Positions 6,189 through 6,269 of a stretch of DNA of 6,269 nucleotides are shown in pieces; position 1 is the stretch's first letter; every line of letters begins with the position of its first letter. Origin of the DNA: Methanosarcinales archaeon (GTDB taxonomy: Archaea > Halobacteriota > Methanosarcinia > Methanosarcinales > Methanogasteraceae); contig DTYY01000259.1 of NCBI GenBank assembly GCA_012961645.1, forward strand, positions 1 through 6,269, written 5' to 3'. Both the position numbers and the translations under genes were made by a program. The notes under the pieces are model-generated. The model saw only the letters and a program-made list of their open reading frames with translations, did no database searches and was not told where the DNA came from.

Positions 6189-6269
6189 GATTAAACCTTC
6201 GTGTGATCATCTTCGCTGGATGCATCCTTGTATGCATCGGAGCATTGGCACAGGCAACACAGGTCAAGA
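6185..6269 (+). CDS. Secreted protein of unknown type, N-terminal fragment only
   Basis: The ATG at 6185 overlaps the TGA of the previous gene in an ATGA arrangement and has a strong SD sequence 8 nt upstream, so translational coupling is likely. The 28 complete codons encode MRLNLR followed by a hydrophobic stretch (VIIFAGCILVCIGALA) and a probable signal peptidase site near LAQA. The window ends before any mature domain. The position suggests another cohesin- or dockerin-type surface protein, but nothing in the visible residues shows this. Confidence 0.75.
   Translation, partial: MRLNLRVIIFAGCILVCIGALAQATQVK

Overview
The window carries six same-strand coding regions: four complete genes and two cut by the window edges. 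All complete products have an N-terminal signal peptide, and all but the short 3' fragment carry cohesin modules. An archaeal source is indicated by three things. Two genes end in a PGF-CTERM-type tail (Pro-Gly-Phe, hydrophobic segment, basic end), a sorting signal known from archaeal surface proteins. The only sizeable intergenic gap has an archaeal BRE/TATA-like promoter. The signal peptides are followed by many N-glycosylation sequons, as expected of surface proteins. The mix of cohesin, dockerin, PKD and Ig-like modules suggests a methanogen- or methanotroph-related euryarchaeon (ANME-1, Syntrophoarchaeum or Archaeoglobus-like). That lineage is inferred; no marker gene is present.

Layout. 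Bases 1-1365 hold the 3' part of a gene with tandem Ig-like repeats, a cohesin, a PKD domain and a dockerin. Bases 1394-3391 encode a 665-residue protein with two different cohesins, CarboxypepD-like, FN3-like and Ig-like spacers, and a divergent dockerin. Bases 3402-4592 encode cohesin, FN3-like, PKD and dockerin modules. After a 100-bp gap with a promoter candidate come two short proteins, each a single cohesin plus linker plus PGF-CTERM anchor (4693-5367 and 5376-6188). A sixth gene starts at 6185, overlapping the previous stop, and runs off the window after its signal peptide.

How they may work together. Cohesin-dockerin pairing is the calcium-dependent plug-and-socket of clostridial cellulosomes. 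The window has six cohesins (two sequence types, called A and B here), three dockerins (two types, D1 and D2) and two surface anchors, but no recognisable enzyme. The simplest reading is a cell-surface scaffold: the anchored cohesins hold dockerin-bearing adaptors, which offer further cohesins to other dockerin proteins or to each other. Which cohesin binds which dockerin cannot be read from sequence alone.

The genes are tightly packed. Shine-Dalgarno-like sequences precede most starts, and two of them overlap the upstream stop codon. I see no RNA genes, CRISPR arrays, insertion sequences or minus-strand genes.
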